Below are positions 36,929 to 45,004 of a stretch of DNA of 64,000 nt, in pieces. Source of the stretch: Rhodoferax lithotrophicus (GTDB taxonomy: Bacteria; Pseudomonadota; Gammaproteobacteria; Burkholderiales; Burkholderiaceae_C); NCBI RefSeq assembly GCF_019973615.1, contig NZ_AP024238.1, forward strand, positions 2,232,001 through 2,296,000. Direction: 5' to 3'. How positions within the stretch are numbered: the first letter of the stretch is position 1; every line of letters starts with the position of its first letter. A program made the position numbers and the translations under genes. The notes below the pieces were generated by a model that had not been told where the DNA came from, made no database searches, and worked only from the letters and a program-made list of their open reading frames with translations.

Positions 36929-38467
36929 ATGCCTGATGCATCTGCCAATCTTTACCACCATTTGTGCCAAGCGTTTCCGGCTGATCTGGAGGCGTGTGCG
37001 GTTGAAACCGATGCTGGCCAGTTTTACACTTGGCGTGATCTGGAGCGTGGCACGGCCATGTTGGCCAATTTTTTGCAATCACTGGAGTTGCCTGAAGGCT
37101 CGCGTATTGCGGTGCAGGTCGACAAGTCGGTGGAGGCGCTGATGCTCTACTTGGCCACTTTGCGCGCCGGTTATGTGTTTTTGCCTTTGAACACGGCGTA
37201 TCAAAGTGCCGAAATTGACTATTTCATTGGTAACGCCGAGCCTGCCGTGGTGGTGTGCAGCACAGCCAACTTCGGCTGGGTCAGCACACTGGCGTTTCAG
37301 GCGGGGACGCGCTGGGTGTTTACCTTGAACGATGACCGTACCGGCTCCCTGCTGGAGCGTGCAGCCCACGCCTCTGACCAGCATGAGGTGGCTGCCAAAC
37401 AAGCTGACGATGTGGCGGTGATCATCTACACCAGTGGCACCACGGGCCGCTCCAAAGGAGCCATGCTGACACACGGCAACATGCTCAGCAATGCGCTGGT
37501 GCTGAAAGACTACTGGGGTTGGCGCAGTGCCGCAGAGGGTGGGGATGTGCTGATCCACGCCTTGCCGATCTTTCATGTGCATGGCTTGTTTGTGGCGATT
37601 CATGGGGCGCTGATCAATGGCAGCAAGATGATCTGGCTGGCCAAGTTCGAGCCCAAGACCGTGTTGCGTTTCATGCCCCAGGCCAGTGTGTTCATGGGCG
37701 TGCCGACCTTGTACGTGCGCCTGCTCAATGAGCCGGGCTTGACCCCTGAAGTGGCTGGGCACATGCGGCTGTTCATTTCAGGTTCGGCCCCGTTACTGCT
37801 GGACACCTTCAAGGCTTGGCAGGCGCGCACCGGGCACACGATTCTGGAACGTTATGGCATGAGTGAAACCATCATGCTGACCTCCAACCCGTATCGGGGT
37901 GAGCGCAAAGGTGGCACGGTGGGTTTCCCGCTGCCTGGGGTGCATTTGCGGGTGGTGGACGGGCAGGGCGCGGCGGTGCCCTGTGGCGAGATCGGTGACA
38001 TTCAGGTCAAAGGCCCGAATGTGTTTGCCGGTTATTGGCGCATGCCTGAGAAAACCGCAGAGGAGTTCACTGCAGACGGTTTTTTCAAAACCGGGGATGT
38101 GGGCAAGATGGATGCGGATGGCTACGTGACGATAGTCGGGCGCAGCAAAGACTTGATCATCAGCGGTGGCTACAACGTTTACCCGGCCGAGCTGGAGAGT
38201 TTCATCAACGATTTGCCTGGGGTGGCGGAGAGTGCGGTGGTGGGTGTACCGCATCCGGATTTTGGCGAGGTGGGTGTGGCCGTTGTGGTGGCAAGACCTG
38301 GTGTGCAGCTTGATGCCACGCACATTCTGGATCAGCTCAAAGCCACTTTGGCCAATTACAAGGTGCCCAAACAATGCCGTGTGGTGGCTGATTTACCGCG
38401 TAATACCATGGGTAAGGTACAAAAAAACCTGTTGCGGCAACAGTTTGCCAGTGCCGACAACCGTTAG
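36929..38467 (+). CDS. Malonyl-CoA synthase-like acyl-CoA ligase
   Basis: The ATG at 36929 with AAGGA eight bases upstream is preferred over the TTG at 36911, giving 512 residues. The ANL-type ligase has IIYTSGTTGRSKGAMLTHGN, HALPIFHVHGLFVAIH, ERYGMSETIML, KTGDVGKMDADGYVTIVGRSKDLIISGGYNVYPAEL and a catalytic Lys near MGKVQKNLL. HVHGLF and RYGMSET are typical of malonyl-CoA synthases (MatB), which activate malonate. The neighbouring crotonase homologue suggests dicarboxylate or fatty-acid use. Substrate is not proved. Confidence 0.78.
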   Translation: MPDASANLYHHLCQAFPADLEACAVETDAGQFYTWRDLERGTAMLANFLQSLELPEGSRIAVQVDKSVEALMLYLATLRAGYVFLPLNTAYQSAEIDYFIGNAEPAVVVCSTANFGWVSTLAFQAGTRWVFTLNDDRTGSLLERAAHASDQHEVAAKQADDVAVIIYTSGTTGRSKGAMLTHGNMLSNALVLKDYWGWRSAAEGGDVLIHALPIFHVHGLFVAIHGALINGSKMIWLAKFEPKTVLRFMPQASVFMGVPTLYVRLLNEPGLTPEVAGHMRLFISGSAPLLLDTFKAWQARTGHTILERYGMSETIMLTSNPYRGERKGGTVGFPLPGVHLRVVDGQGAAVPCGEIGDIQVKGPNVFAGYWRMPEKTAEEFTADGFFKTGDVGKMDADGYVTIVGRSKDLIISGGYNVYPAELESFINDLPGVAESAVVGVPHPDFGEVGVAVVVARPGVQLDATHILDQLKATLANYKVPKQCRVVADLPRNTMGKVQKNLLRQQFASADNR

Positions 38468-38498
38468 CATTCAGACTCTTTTTAACGAGGCTCTTCTG

Positions 38499-39653
38499 AT
38501 GCAAGTTGCTCAAACCCTGTTGCACAATCGCTCGGACTTCATGCAGGCTTTGGAGCCTTTGAACGCCATAGCACCCCAGTTACTGTTGTTGTTTGGCTCG
38601 GGGGATTGGCTACAAACCGTGCAGCCAGTGTTGGCTGAGCGTTTTCCCAAGGCTTACCGATTGGGTTGTTCTACGGCGGGAGAGATTTCAGGTCAAGGTG
38701 TCACCGATGGCACTTGCGTGGTGACTGCGGTGCACTTTGACCATACTGCGGTGCAATCCGCCCATACGCATCTTGAGGGTATGGATGATTCATTTGCGGC
38801 GGGCCAGCGTTTGGCGCAGAGTTTACCTGCGCAAGGTTTGCGTGTTGTTCTGGTGCTGGGGCAGGGGGTGAACATCAACGGCAGTGCGTTGATTGGTGGC
38901 TTGACTGCAGTCTTGGGGCCAGAGGTGTTGATGACTGGTGGTTTGGCTGGAGATGGTGCCCAGTTCAGGCAGACCTGGGTGATGGATGACAGCGGTGTAC
39001 ATGCCCATCATGTGGCTTGTATTGGACTGTATGGCTCGGGTGTCCGTGTGACGCACGGCTCGTTTGGCGGCTGGATGCCTTTTGGCCCTGTGCGCAAAGT
39101 TACCCACTGTGATCGTAATGTGCTGTTTGAGTTGGATGGTGAACCCGCCTTGGAGGTGTACAAGCGTTACTTGGGTGAACATGCCAAAGATTTGCCTGCG
39201 GCAGGACTTTTGTTTCCTTTCTCGATGCTGGGGCGTGATCAAGCCGATGTAGGCTTGATCCGAACCATTTTGGCGGTAGATGAGACCCGTGGTTCCTTGA
39301 CTCTTGCCGGTGACATTGACCCTGATGGTTATCTGCGTTTGATGCATGCCAGCACCGATGCGTTGGTGGATGGTGCCGAGGAGGCCGCGCAGGCCGCCAA
39401 ACTGGTCATGGAGAACCCTGGACAAGGCTTGGCTTTGCTGGTGAGCTGTGTGGGGCGCAAACTGGTCATGGGTGGCAGGGTTGAAGAAGAGGTTGAGGCC
39501 GTGGCGGATGTGCTGGGCCAGACCACGGTACTGACGGGTTTTTACTCTTATGGTGAGATCAGTCCGTTGACTGGTGATGTGTCTTGTAAGCTCCACAATC
39601 AAACCATGACCATCACCCATCTGATGGAGTTGGATACCGACACTAACCCTTGA
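38499..39653 (+). CDS. FIST-domain sensor protein
   Basis: The ATG at 38499 with AACGAGG just upstream gives 384 residues; the open frame back to 38166 overlaps the ligase gene and is rejected. FIST_N runs over about residues 30-220 (LLLLFGSGDWLQTVQPVLAERFPKAYRLGCSTAGEISG, HVACIGLYGSGVRV) and FIST_C over about 225-370 (EPALEVYKRYLGEHAKDLP, EDGRSL-type beta strands, FYSYGEISPLTG). FIST domains are predicted ligand-binding sensor domains, and stand-alone FIST proteins often sit next to sensor kinases. The gene is 11 bp upstream of the hybrid kinase, so it probably supplies the sensed signal. Confidence 0.85.
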   Translation: MQVAQTLLHNRSDFMQALEPLNAIAPQLLLLFGSGDWLQTVQPVLAERFPKAYRLGCSTAGEISGQGVTDGTCVVTAVHFDHTAVQSAHTHLEGMDDSFAAGQRLAQSLPAQGLRVVLVLGQGVNINGSALIGGLTAVLGPEVLMTGGLAGDGAQFRQTWVMDDSGVHAHHVACIGLYGSGVRVTHGSFGGWMPFGPVRKVTHCDRNVLFELDGEPALEVYKRYLGEHAKDLPAAGLLFPFSMLGRDQADVGLIRTILAVDETRGSLTLAGDIDPDGYLRLMHASTDALVDGAEEAAQAAKLVMENPGQGLALLVSCVGRKLVMGGRVEEEVEAVADVLGQTTVLTGFYSYGEISPLTGDVSCKLHNQTMTITHLMELDTDTNP

Positions 39654-39664
39654 GTATTTGAATC

Positions 39665-42600
39665 ATGCATAAGTTGCTTGCGCGCCAAATACGGCGCTTG
39701 CTGGGGGTTGAGGAGGATCAGCTTCCCGCGGTGCTGGAGGAGTTGCAGCAATTGGCCAGGTCATCGGCAGTGTCTGAGAGAGCCGCGCATTTGCTTGCGG
39801 GGGTGTCAGCGTTCCTGACACGGGTGGAGGAAGCTTATGCACAAAATGATCGTGACCTGGATCTGAAAACACGCAGTTTGCAACTCAGCTCGGTGGAGTT
39901 GTCACATACCAATGATCGCTTGCGAGAAGAGCTAGACAGTCGCACCCGTGCCATAGACTCCTTGCGTGAAACGGCCAATAGTCTGCTGAAAACGGTTGAT
40001 GCAGATATGCCTGTGTCGCAGTACGACAGTCTGGAGTCTTTGTCGACACTTATGTCGGAACTGGTTCATCAGCGCGAAATCAGCCAGCATGATCTGCAGG
40101 CCGCGTTGTCTGATCTGGCCAAACAGAAATTTGCATTGGATCAGCACGCGATTGTGAGTATGACCGATGTAACTGGCCGCATTACTTATGCAAACGACAA
40201 GTTTTGCAAGATCAGTGGTTATACGCGTGATGAACTGCTGGGTAAGGACCATCGCCTGATCAATGCCAAGGCACATCCCCAGGAGTTTTTCAGTCACTTG
40301 TGGCGAACTATTTTGTCCGGCAAGGTGTGGCATGGTGAAGTTTGCAACCGTGCCAAAAATGGTGCCGTGTACTGGGTGCAGGCCACCATTGTGCCTTTGA
40401 TGGACGAACGCAATTTGCCAGAGCAGTTCATCGCTATTCGCACCGACATCACCGCACGCAAGCAAATGCAAGCGGCTGTGGCTTTGGCCGAGAGCCGGGT
40501 GCGGCGCATCACCAACGCCGTGCCAGGGGTTGTGTACCAATGCGAGGTTGGAGCGGGTCAGGTGCGGTATACCTTTGTGAGTGAGCGTCTGGAGGAGATT
40601 CGTGGGCTGGGTCGGGCGGCTTTGCTGGCGGATGGTCAGTTGGCCTATACACAAATTGTGGATGAAGATCGCAGCCGGTGTTTTTCCGAAATCTTGGCTG
40701 CGGGTGCAAATCGCACCGCATGGCAAGGCGATTACCGGGTGCGTATGCCCGATGGCAGTCTGCGCTGGATTCGCTCTGAAATCAACCCGGATGCGGATCT
40801 GTCTGCAGAGGGTTATACGGTGTTTACCGGCATCTGGCAGGATGTGACGCAGCTTAAAGAGGCTGGTGAGCGGCTGATTGAGGTCAGTGAGAGTATTCCT
40901 GTGGTGGTTTTTCAGTATCGTTTGTGGGCTGATGGGCGGCAAAACTTTCCATTCTGTAGCCGGGTGGCAGAACAAATATGTGGTTTGTCTGCGCAAGAGA
41001 TCATGAACGATGCTGCGGTGTTTTTCCAGCAAGTTCACCCCGTTGACCAAGAGGCGTTTGAACAGGCCTTTGTGGCTTCGGCCAAGTCGTTGGTGCGAAT
41101 TTCGCTGGATTTTCGTATTTTTCACAAACGCACTGGTAAGGTGATTTGGGTACATGGCGAATCCATGCCTAAAACGGCGGTGGATGGTGGGGTGATCTGG
41201 AACGGTTATCTTGCCGACATTTCGCGTGAACGTGAGGCCTCTGAAGAACTCCACCGAGCCAAAGAGGCGGCAGAAGTGGCCAATCGGGCCAAATCGGACT
41301 TTTTAGCCAACATGAGCCATGAAATCCGTACCCCCATGAACGGTGTGATCGGCATGACGGAGCTGGCGCTGGACACCGATTTGACGGATGAGCAGCGTGA
41401 ATACCTTGAAATTGTCAAGTCGTCGTCGGAGTCGTTGCTGCGTGTTATCAACGACATTCTTGATTTTTCAAAAATCGAAGCCGGCAAACTGATGATTGAA
41501 ACAATTCCTTTTAATCTCAATGGCGTGGTGAGTGAGACACTCAAGACGTTGGCCGTACGTGCGCATGTCAAGGGCATTGAACTGGTATGCGATATCGACC
41601 CGGATTTGCCATTGGCGGTGATCGGGGATCCTGGGCGTCTGCGCCAAATTTTGATGAATCTGATTGGCAATGCCATCAAATTTACCGAACAAGGGCAGGT
41701 ATTGTTGAGTGTGTCGTTTGAGCAAACTGCACAAAAGTTGCCTGTGTTCAAATTTTCAGTGAAAGACTCCGGTATTGGTATTCCTGAATCCAAGTTGCAC
41801 AGTATTTTTGAAGCGTTTTCGCAAGAAGACAGCAGCATTACACGGCGTTTTGGGGGAACTGGTTTGGGCCTATCTATTTCGGCCCGATTGGTTGAAGCGC
41901 TGGGGGGACAAATTTCAGTAAAAAGCGATATAGGCAAAGGCAGTCAGTTTGATTTTTCAGTGGTGTTGAAGCTGGATGAAGAAAATGCGGTGCTATCTCA
42001 GACATCCATCAGATTGGTTGGCCTGAGGGTGTTGTTGGTGGATGACAACGAAGTTAACCGAGTGGTGATCTCTCGCACATTGCAAAGTCTTGGCATGCTT
42101 ACCACCCAAGCCGACTCTGGTGAGCAGGCGTTGGTTTTGTTGCAACAGAGCTTGTCTGCGGGTCAACACTTTGATTTTGTACTGTTGGATGCACACATGC
42201 CGGTCATGGATGGTTTCACCACGGCTGGAAAGATACTGGCTTTGCCCAATGGCGCGGCTATGTCACTGGTGATGCTTTCTTCGGCTGGGTTGAAGGGGGA
42301 TGCGCAGCACTCCAAAGAAGTCGGTTTTTCGGCATACCTGTCAAAACCTTTTACCCGTGATGAGTTGGCGCAGGTGCTGAACCGGGTGATAAATAGGGCC
42401 ACGGATACACCGTCAGATTTGATCACCCGACACGTCATCAAGGAATCACAGACGGTATTGGAGGTTTTGCTGGTGGAAGACCACGTGATCAATCAGAAAC
42501 TGGCGATGGCGTTAATTGGGCGATGGGGGCATCACGTGACAGTGGCTGATAACGGTCAAATTGCCCTTGAGCTGTTGACCCAGCATCGATTTGATGTGGT

Positions 42601-43249
42601 CTTGATGGACATGATGATGCCCGTGATGGATGGTTTGGAGGCTACCCAACGTATTCGTGCCGGTGAACTTGATGGGCAACATGTGCCGATTGTGGCCATG
42701 ACCGCTAATGCCATGCTGGGAGATCGTGAGCGGTGTTTACAGGCTGGAATGGATGATTACATTTCAAAACCTATTGAGTTGGCTGAACTTCAGCGTGTGT
42801 TAACCAAATTTGCGCCGACGAAGGTGAAAGCAGCTTCCACAAATCTGTGCTTACCCGTGTCCGACGACGGATCAATGGCAGATGTAAATATCAAGCCTTT
42901 TAACGATTTTGACTATGTCAAAGCATTGGCGGCATCTGACCAAGAAGTAGTGGAGATTGTGCAGGAAGTGTTCTTGGCACAATGGCCGATTGATTTGACG
43001 AAGATGATGGAAGCGCTACGCGGAGGCGATTATTCGTCATTACTGCATACCGCACATGCGTTGAAGGGCACCCTGGGTCTGTTTGGTGCAAGGCCGGCTA
43101 CGCAATTGGCCTCGGAGCTTGAGGTCATGGCGGGGCAGGCCAAAACCACGTCCTCATCTTCTACGCTGGAAGCTATGAAGCTGAAGCTGGATCATTTGAA
43201 AATTCAGATTGAACAATTATTGGCAGCTTTGCGAAATCATTCGATTTGA
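39665..43249 (+). CDS. Hybrid sensor histidine kinase with three PAS, two receiver and one Hpt domain
   Basis: This is a 1194-residue cytoplasmic protein with no membrane segment visible. In order it has an N-terminal coiled coil (about residues 45-110), PAS1 (160-275), PAS2 (276-400), PAS3 (405-520), HisKA with phospho-acceptor His552 in NMSHEIRTPMN, and HATPase with NLIGNAIKF, DSGIGIP and GGTGLGLSI. Receiver 1 has Asp842 in LLDAHMPVMDG, receiver 2 has Asp982 in LMDMMMPVMDG, and the Hpt has His1131 in HTAHALKGTL. All catalytic residues look intact, so it can run a full His-Asp-His relay. The output is likely the REC-HD-GYP protein encoded 90 bp downstream, and the FIST protein the input. Confidence 0.93.
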   Translation: MHKLLARQIRRLLGVEEDQLPAVLEELQQLARSSAVSERAAHLLAGVSAFLTRVEEAYAQNDRDLDLKTRSLQLSSVELSHTNDRLREELDSRTRAIDSLRETANSLLKTVDADMPVSQYDSLESLSTLMSELVHQREISQHDLQAALSDLAKQKFALDQHAIVSMTDVTGRITYANDKFCKISGYTRDELLGKDHRLINAKAHPQEFFSHLWRTILSGKVWHGEVCNRAKNGAVYWVQATIVPLMDERNLPEQFIAIRTDITARKQMQAAVALAESRVRRITNAVPGVVYQCEVGAGQVRYTFVSERLEEIRGLGRAALLADGQLAYTQIVDEDRSRCFSEILAAGANRTAWQGDYRVRMPDGSLRWIRSEINPDADLSAEGYTVFTGIWQDVTQLKEAGERLIEVSESIPVVVFQYRLWADGRQNFPFCSRVAEQICGLSAQEIMNDAAVFFQQVHPVDQEAFEQAFVASAKSLVRISLDFRIFHKRTGKVIWVHGESMPKTAVDGGVIWNGYLADISREREASEELHRAKEAAEVANRAKSDFLANMSHEIRTPMNGVIGMTELALDTDLTDEQREYLEIVKSSSESLLRVINDILDFSKIEAGKLMIETIPFNLNGVVSETLKTLAVRAHVKGIELVCDIDPDLPLAVIGDPGRLRQILMNLIGNAIKFTEQGQVLLSVSFEQTAQKLPVFKFSVKDSGIGIPESKLHSIFEAFSQEDSSITRRFGGTGLGLSISARLVEALGGQISVKSDIGKGSQFDFSVVLKLDEENAVLSQTSIRLVGLRVLLVDDNEVNRVVISRTLQSLGMLTTQADSGEQALVLLQQSLSAGQHFDFVLLDAHMPVMDGFTTAGKILALPNGAAMSLVMLSSAGLKGDAQHSKEVGFSAYLSKPFTRDELAQVLNRVINRATDTPSDLITRHVIKESQTVLEVLLVEDHVINQKLAMALIGRWGHHVTVADNGQIALELLTQHRFDVVLMDMMMPVMDGLEATQRIRAGELDGQHVPIVAMTANAMLGDRERCLQAGMDDYISKPIELAELQRVLTKFAPTKVKAASTNLCLPVSDDGSMADVNIKPFNDFDYVKALAASDQEVVEIVQEVFLAQWPIDLTKMMEALRGGDYSSLLHTAHALKGTLGLFGARPATQLASELEVMAGQAKTTSSSSTLEAMKLKLDHLKIQIEQLLAALRNHSI

Positions 43250-43339
43250 AACTAAAGTGTCAGTGATAAAGTGGGTAAAGCACATTGATCTGTACTTTTG
43301 GGTGGATAGTGTGCCCCTTGATGATGGAAGTATTGGACT

Positions 43340-44401
43340 ATGACTTACCAAGTGTTGATTGTTGATGATGCTGAAATTAACCTGATTTTGTTTGATGCAC
43401 TTATCAAGCGGATGGGGAATAGCGACTCAAAAACCTTTTCCAGCGCTCCGGATGGATTGGCTTGGGCTCAAAGTCATGATGTCGACCTGATCATTGTGGA
43501 TTACATGATGCCCGAGCTGGACGGTATTCGATTTATCTCGGAGTTGCGTGCCACTGCCGGTAAGGCAGATGTTCCTGTGCTGATGATCACTGCCAATGAT
43601 CAAAAACAAATCCGTTATCGTGCGCTGGATGCAGGTGCCACAGACTTTTTAACCAAGCCGGTTGATAAAGTGGAATTCATTGCGCGTGCCAACAATATGT
43701 TGCTGTTGGGTGCCAGTCGCAAGGCACTGGCCAACCGCGCCGAATGGCTGGCCAGCGAAGTTCGCAAAGCCACTGCCGAGATTGTGCAGCGTGAACGTGA
43801 AACCGTGATTCGTTTGTCCAAAGCTGCAGAATATCGCGACCCTGAAACGGGGGCTCATATCTTGCGCATGGCTCATTATTCTGAATTGATTGCCAGAGGG
43901 TTAGGTCTCTCCCAGGCTGATCAGGATCTGTTGCTTGAAGCTTCTCCCATGCATGACATTGGCAAGGTGGGTATTGCTGACAACATATTGCTTAAACCTG
44001 GTCGATTAACGCCTGAAGAGTTTGAGGTGATGAAGCACCACGCCATGTTTGGGTATGAAATCCTCATGGGTAGTTCATCCAGAGTGTTGCAGGCTGGCGC
44101 TGAAATTGCGCGTGCACATCACGAAAAGTTTGATGGATCGGGTTATCCCAATGGCTTGAAGGGGGAAGATATTCCCATATTTAGTCGCATTGTTGCTGTG
44201 GCAGATGTATTTGATGCCTTAACGTCGGAGCGGCCCTATAAAAAAGCTTGGTCACTGGAGCGGGCTGCTGAGCACATCAGGGAGAGTGCTGGCATCCATT
44301 TTGATCCAAAGTGTGTTGAAGCGCTATTTGCAAACTGGGATCAGGTTCTCGAAATTCGGCATCGTTTTCAAGATCACGAGAAAGCGCATAGCACTATATA
44401 A
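43340..44401 (+). CDS. Response regulator with HD-GYP cyclic-di-GMP phosphodiesterase domain
   Basis: This 353-residue protein has a receiver domain (residues 1-120, phospho-acceptor Asp54 in IVDYMMPELDG, Lys of FLTKPVDK) and a full HD-GYP domain. The latter contains EYRDPETGAHILRMAHYSELIA, MHDIGKVGIADNIL with His205-Asp206, KHHAMFGYEIL, AHHEKFDGSGYPNGLKG and AVADVFDALTSERPYKKAW. The metal ligands and GYP motif are intact, so it should degrade c-di-GMP under control of phosphorylation. It is the last gene of the FIST-kinase-regulator module. It could influence EPS or pili made from genes in this window; that link is inference. Confidence 0.92.
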   Translation: MTYQVLIVDDAEINLILFDALIKRMGNSDSKTFSSAPDGLAWAQSHDVDLIIVDYMMPELDGIRFISELRATAGKADVPVLMITANDQKQIRYRALDAGATDFLTKPVDKVEFIARANNMLLLGASRKALANRAEWLASEVRKATAEIVQRERETVIRLSKAAEYRDPETGAHILRMAHYSELIARGLGLSQADQDLLLEASPMHDIGKVGIADNILLKPGRLTPEEFEVMKHHAMFGYEILMGSSSRVLQAGAEIARAHHEKFDGSGYPNGLKGEDIPIFSRIVAVADVFDALTSERPYKKAWSLERAAEHIRESAGIHFDPKCVEALFANWDQVLEIRHRFQDHEKAHSTI

Positions 44402-44452
44402 AATATAGCGTTTTACGCTTATTTTTTAAGCGTTAGAAGGGTTTTTGAGGCC
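44399..44452 (+). repeat. Dispersed repeat family 1, copy H (intergenic)
   Basis: It reads AAAATATAGCGTTTTACGCT, a variable centre, then AAGCGTTAGAAGGGTTTTT. It fills the whole 55-bp gap between the convergent HD-GYP regulator and uspA genes and ends the frame of the former. It could form a stem-loop (TTACGCTTA/TAAGCGTTA) followed by T-rich sequence, so it may act as a terminator. Confidence 0.65.
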
Positions 44453-44456
44453 ATTC

Positions 44457-44900
44457 TTATCTTAAGACCAGAACGGGAATATGCGAGTGAGTTAGAACTT
44501 GTTGGGTTTCGCTGCCGAGCAACAATCGTTTGACACCTCTGCGGCCATGAGATGCCATCACAATCAAATCACATTTGTGTTTTTTGGCGGTAGCAATCAC
44601 CGCATCGGAAACAACATCTGACTTGATGGTGAGTGCACGGGTTTTGACACCTTGCAATTCAGCCGTTTTTTTGACTTCATCAACCACGGCTTGGCCTTCT
44701 TCTGCCCATTGTTTTTCAATTCGACCCACCTCAGCAGCTTGCAGCGCCAAACCGCCTTCAAAATAGCTTTGGGGGTAACGAGGCACTACTTTGAGGGCCA
44801 CCAAACTGGCACCCGTTAATGCGGCCAATGAAATGGCACTGGTGACTGCTTTTTTGGACAAGGTTGAGCCGTCGGTGGCTACCAGAATTTTGTCGTACAT
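44457..44900 (-). CDS. Universal stress protein (UspA family)
   Basis: This 147-residue protein begins YDKILVATDGSTLSKKAV and ends with the nucleotide-binding GRRGVKRLLLGSETQQVLTHSHIPVLVLR region (G-x2-G-x9-G-S/T type). It is an ATP-binding USP probably induced by stress or low oxygen. It shares a 104-bp divergent promoter region with ccoI that holds an imperfect FNR-like site. Confidence 0.9.
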   Translation of the reverse strand: MYDKILVATDGSTLSKKAVTSAISLAALTGASLVALKVVPRYPQSYFEGGLALQAAEVGRIEKQWAEEGQAVVDEVKKTAELQGVKTRALTIKSDVVSDAVIATAKKHKCDLIVMASHGRRGVKRLLLGSETQQVLTHSHIPVLVLR

Positions 44901-44956
44901 GCTCGTCTCTCCATTAGGTTGAAAGCTGCAGCATAACCTTACACTAGGCGCAGTTC

Positions 44957-44970
44957 TTGATTTATGTCAG
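44957..44970 (+). promoter_or_regulatory. Imperfect FNR/Anr-type box between uspA and ccoI
   Basis: TTGAT-TTAT-GTCAG matches the consensus TTGAT-N4-ATCAA at 8 of 10 positions. It is 57 bp from the uspA start and 35 bp from the ccoI start, so it could serve either gene. Confidence 0.4.
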
Positions 44971-45004
44971 GCAAACTCTACCTCTCCTCGGTTAATCTTG
45001 TGAA

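Noticed and set aside
38166..38498. 111-codon N-terminal extension of the FIST protein
   Set aside because: It overlaps the ligase gene in another frame, and a good ribosome-binding site sits at the ATG at 38499.
39932..41254. 440-codon minus-strand open frame inside the hybrid kinase gene
   Set aside because: It is an antisense mirror of a clearly conserved kinase, and its translation matches no family I recognise.
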